5,662 nucleotides of DNA from Roseitalea sp964606055 (GTDB lineage Bacteria; Pseudomonadota; Alphaproteobacteria; Rhizobiales; Rhizobiaceae), in contig CAZSFA010000176.1 of the NCBI GenBank assembly GCA_964606055.1, forward strand, positions 1 to 5,662, given 5' to 3'. A program made the translations under genes and the position numbers. Under the pieces are notes generated by a model. The model searched no databases and had not been told where the DNA came from. It worked only from the letters and a program-made list of their open reading frames with translations. This document shows, one piece after another, positions 5,341 through 5,662 of the stretch. Numbering within the stretch: the stretch's first letter is position 1; every line of letters starts with the position of its first letter.

Positions 5341-5662
5341 ATGACTGTCAGCCCAGGCAAGACGAGCAGCGTCGTTCTTTACACCGCCGAGGAGCGGGCG
5401 CGCCGCGACGCGACACCCTGGACGCTGGTGCAGGGCATTCTGGCGCCGGTCCAGTTCATCGTGTTTCTGGTGAGTCTGGCGCTCATCGTGCGCTATCTTT
5501 GGACCGGGCAGGGCCTTCTGGCCGCCGACATCTCGATCGTCGTCAAGACGCTCGTGCTCTATGCGATCATGATCACCGGCGCGATCTGGGAGAAGGTCGT
5601 CTTCGGGCGCTACCTGTTTGCGCCGGCCTTCTTCTGGGAAGACGTTTTCTCGATGCTCGTTC
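5341..5662 (+). CDS. bchF: 3-vinyl bacteriochlorophyllide hydratase BchF, N-terminal part (runs off right edge)
   Basis: 107 codons of BchF are present and the 3' end lies beyond the window. BchF adds water to the 3-vinyl group of the chlorin precursor to give the 3-(1-hydroxyethyl) form, which BchC then oxidises on the way to bacteriochlorophyll a. Recognisable blocks are YTAEERARRDATPWTLVQG (residues 14-32), a first membrane helix at about 33-54, a second at about 63-80 (VVKTLVLYAIMITGAIW), and VVFGRYLFAPAFFWEDVFSM at 86-105. The last is nearly invariant in BchF as I know it. The ATG at 5341 is preferred over an in-frame GTG at 5296, because the predicted -10 box (about 5285-5291) would place transcription start at or after that GTG. 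The Shine-Dalgarno AGGGAGGG (5308-5315) is 25 nt from the ATG, with a hairpin between. In relatives bchN, bchB and bchH follow, but this is not visible here. Confidence 0.96.
   Translation, partial: MTVSPGKTSSVVLYTAEERARRDATPWTLVQGILAPVQFIVFLVSLALIVRYLWTGQGLLAADISIVVKTLVLYAIMITGAIWEKVVFGRYLFAPAFFWEDVFSMLV

Noticed and set aside
1..5662. Undescribed multi-gene system
   Set aside because: All six genes are recognisable members of the standard photosynthesis gene cluster in the usual order. Novelty, if any, lies in the control signals and not in the gene content.

Overview
The window is a segment of a photosynthesis gene cluster from a high-GC purple or aerobic anoxygenic phototrophic bacterium, most likely an alphaproteobacterium. 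The gene order, protein motifs and TGT-N12-ACA operators support this. I cannot name the genus from the sequence alone.

Layout. Five genes are on the minus strand, read from right to left: aerR/ppaA (5026-4034), ppsR/crtJ (4026-2596), bchG (2508-1594), a PucC/BCH2-type MFS gene (1579-212) and the first 61 codons of bchP (185 to beyond base 1). On the plus strand bchF starts at 5341 and runs off the right end. The only non-coding stretches of note are the divergent aerR-bchF control region (5027-5340) and the 87-bp ppsR-bchG gap (2509-2595). The other gene junctions are 7 to 26 nt. No tRNA, rRNA, CRISPR, insertion sequence or clear Rho-independent terminator was seen.

How the genes work together. 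BchF hydrates the 3-vinyl group of the chlorin precursor. BchG attaches the prenyl tail to bacteriochlorophyllide a, and BchP reduces that tail to phytyl. The PucC/BCH2 transporter-like protein belongs to a family tied to light-harvesting complex assembly and pigment handling. PpsR is the redox-responsive repressor of these genes and AerR is its cobalamin-binding antirepressor. The two regulators appear to form one operon, and PpsR-type palindromes stand in front of both bch transcription units. The cluster thus carries its own oxygen/light feedback circuit.

The gene content is well known. The less ordinary signals are in the control regions. At both bch promoters the downstream arm of the PpsR palindrome is itself a TTGACA -35 box. 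The bchG promoter geometry suggests a leaderless or nearly leaderless mRNA. Both divergent genes, bchF and aerR, have a Shine-Dalgarno sequence too far from the ATG (22 to 25 nt), with a short GC-rich hairpin exactly between them that would restore normal spacing.
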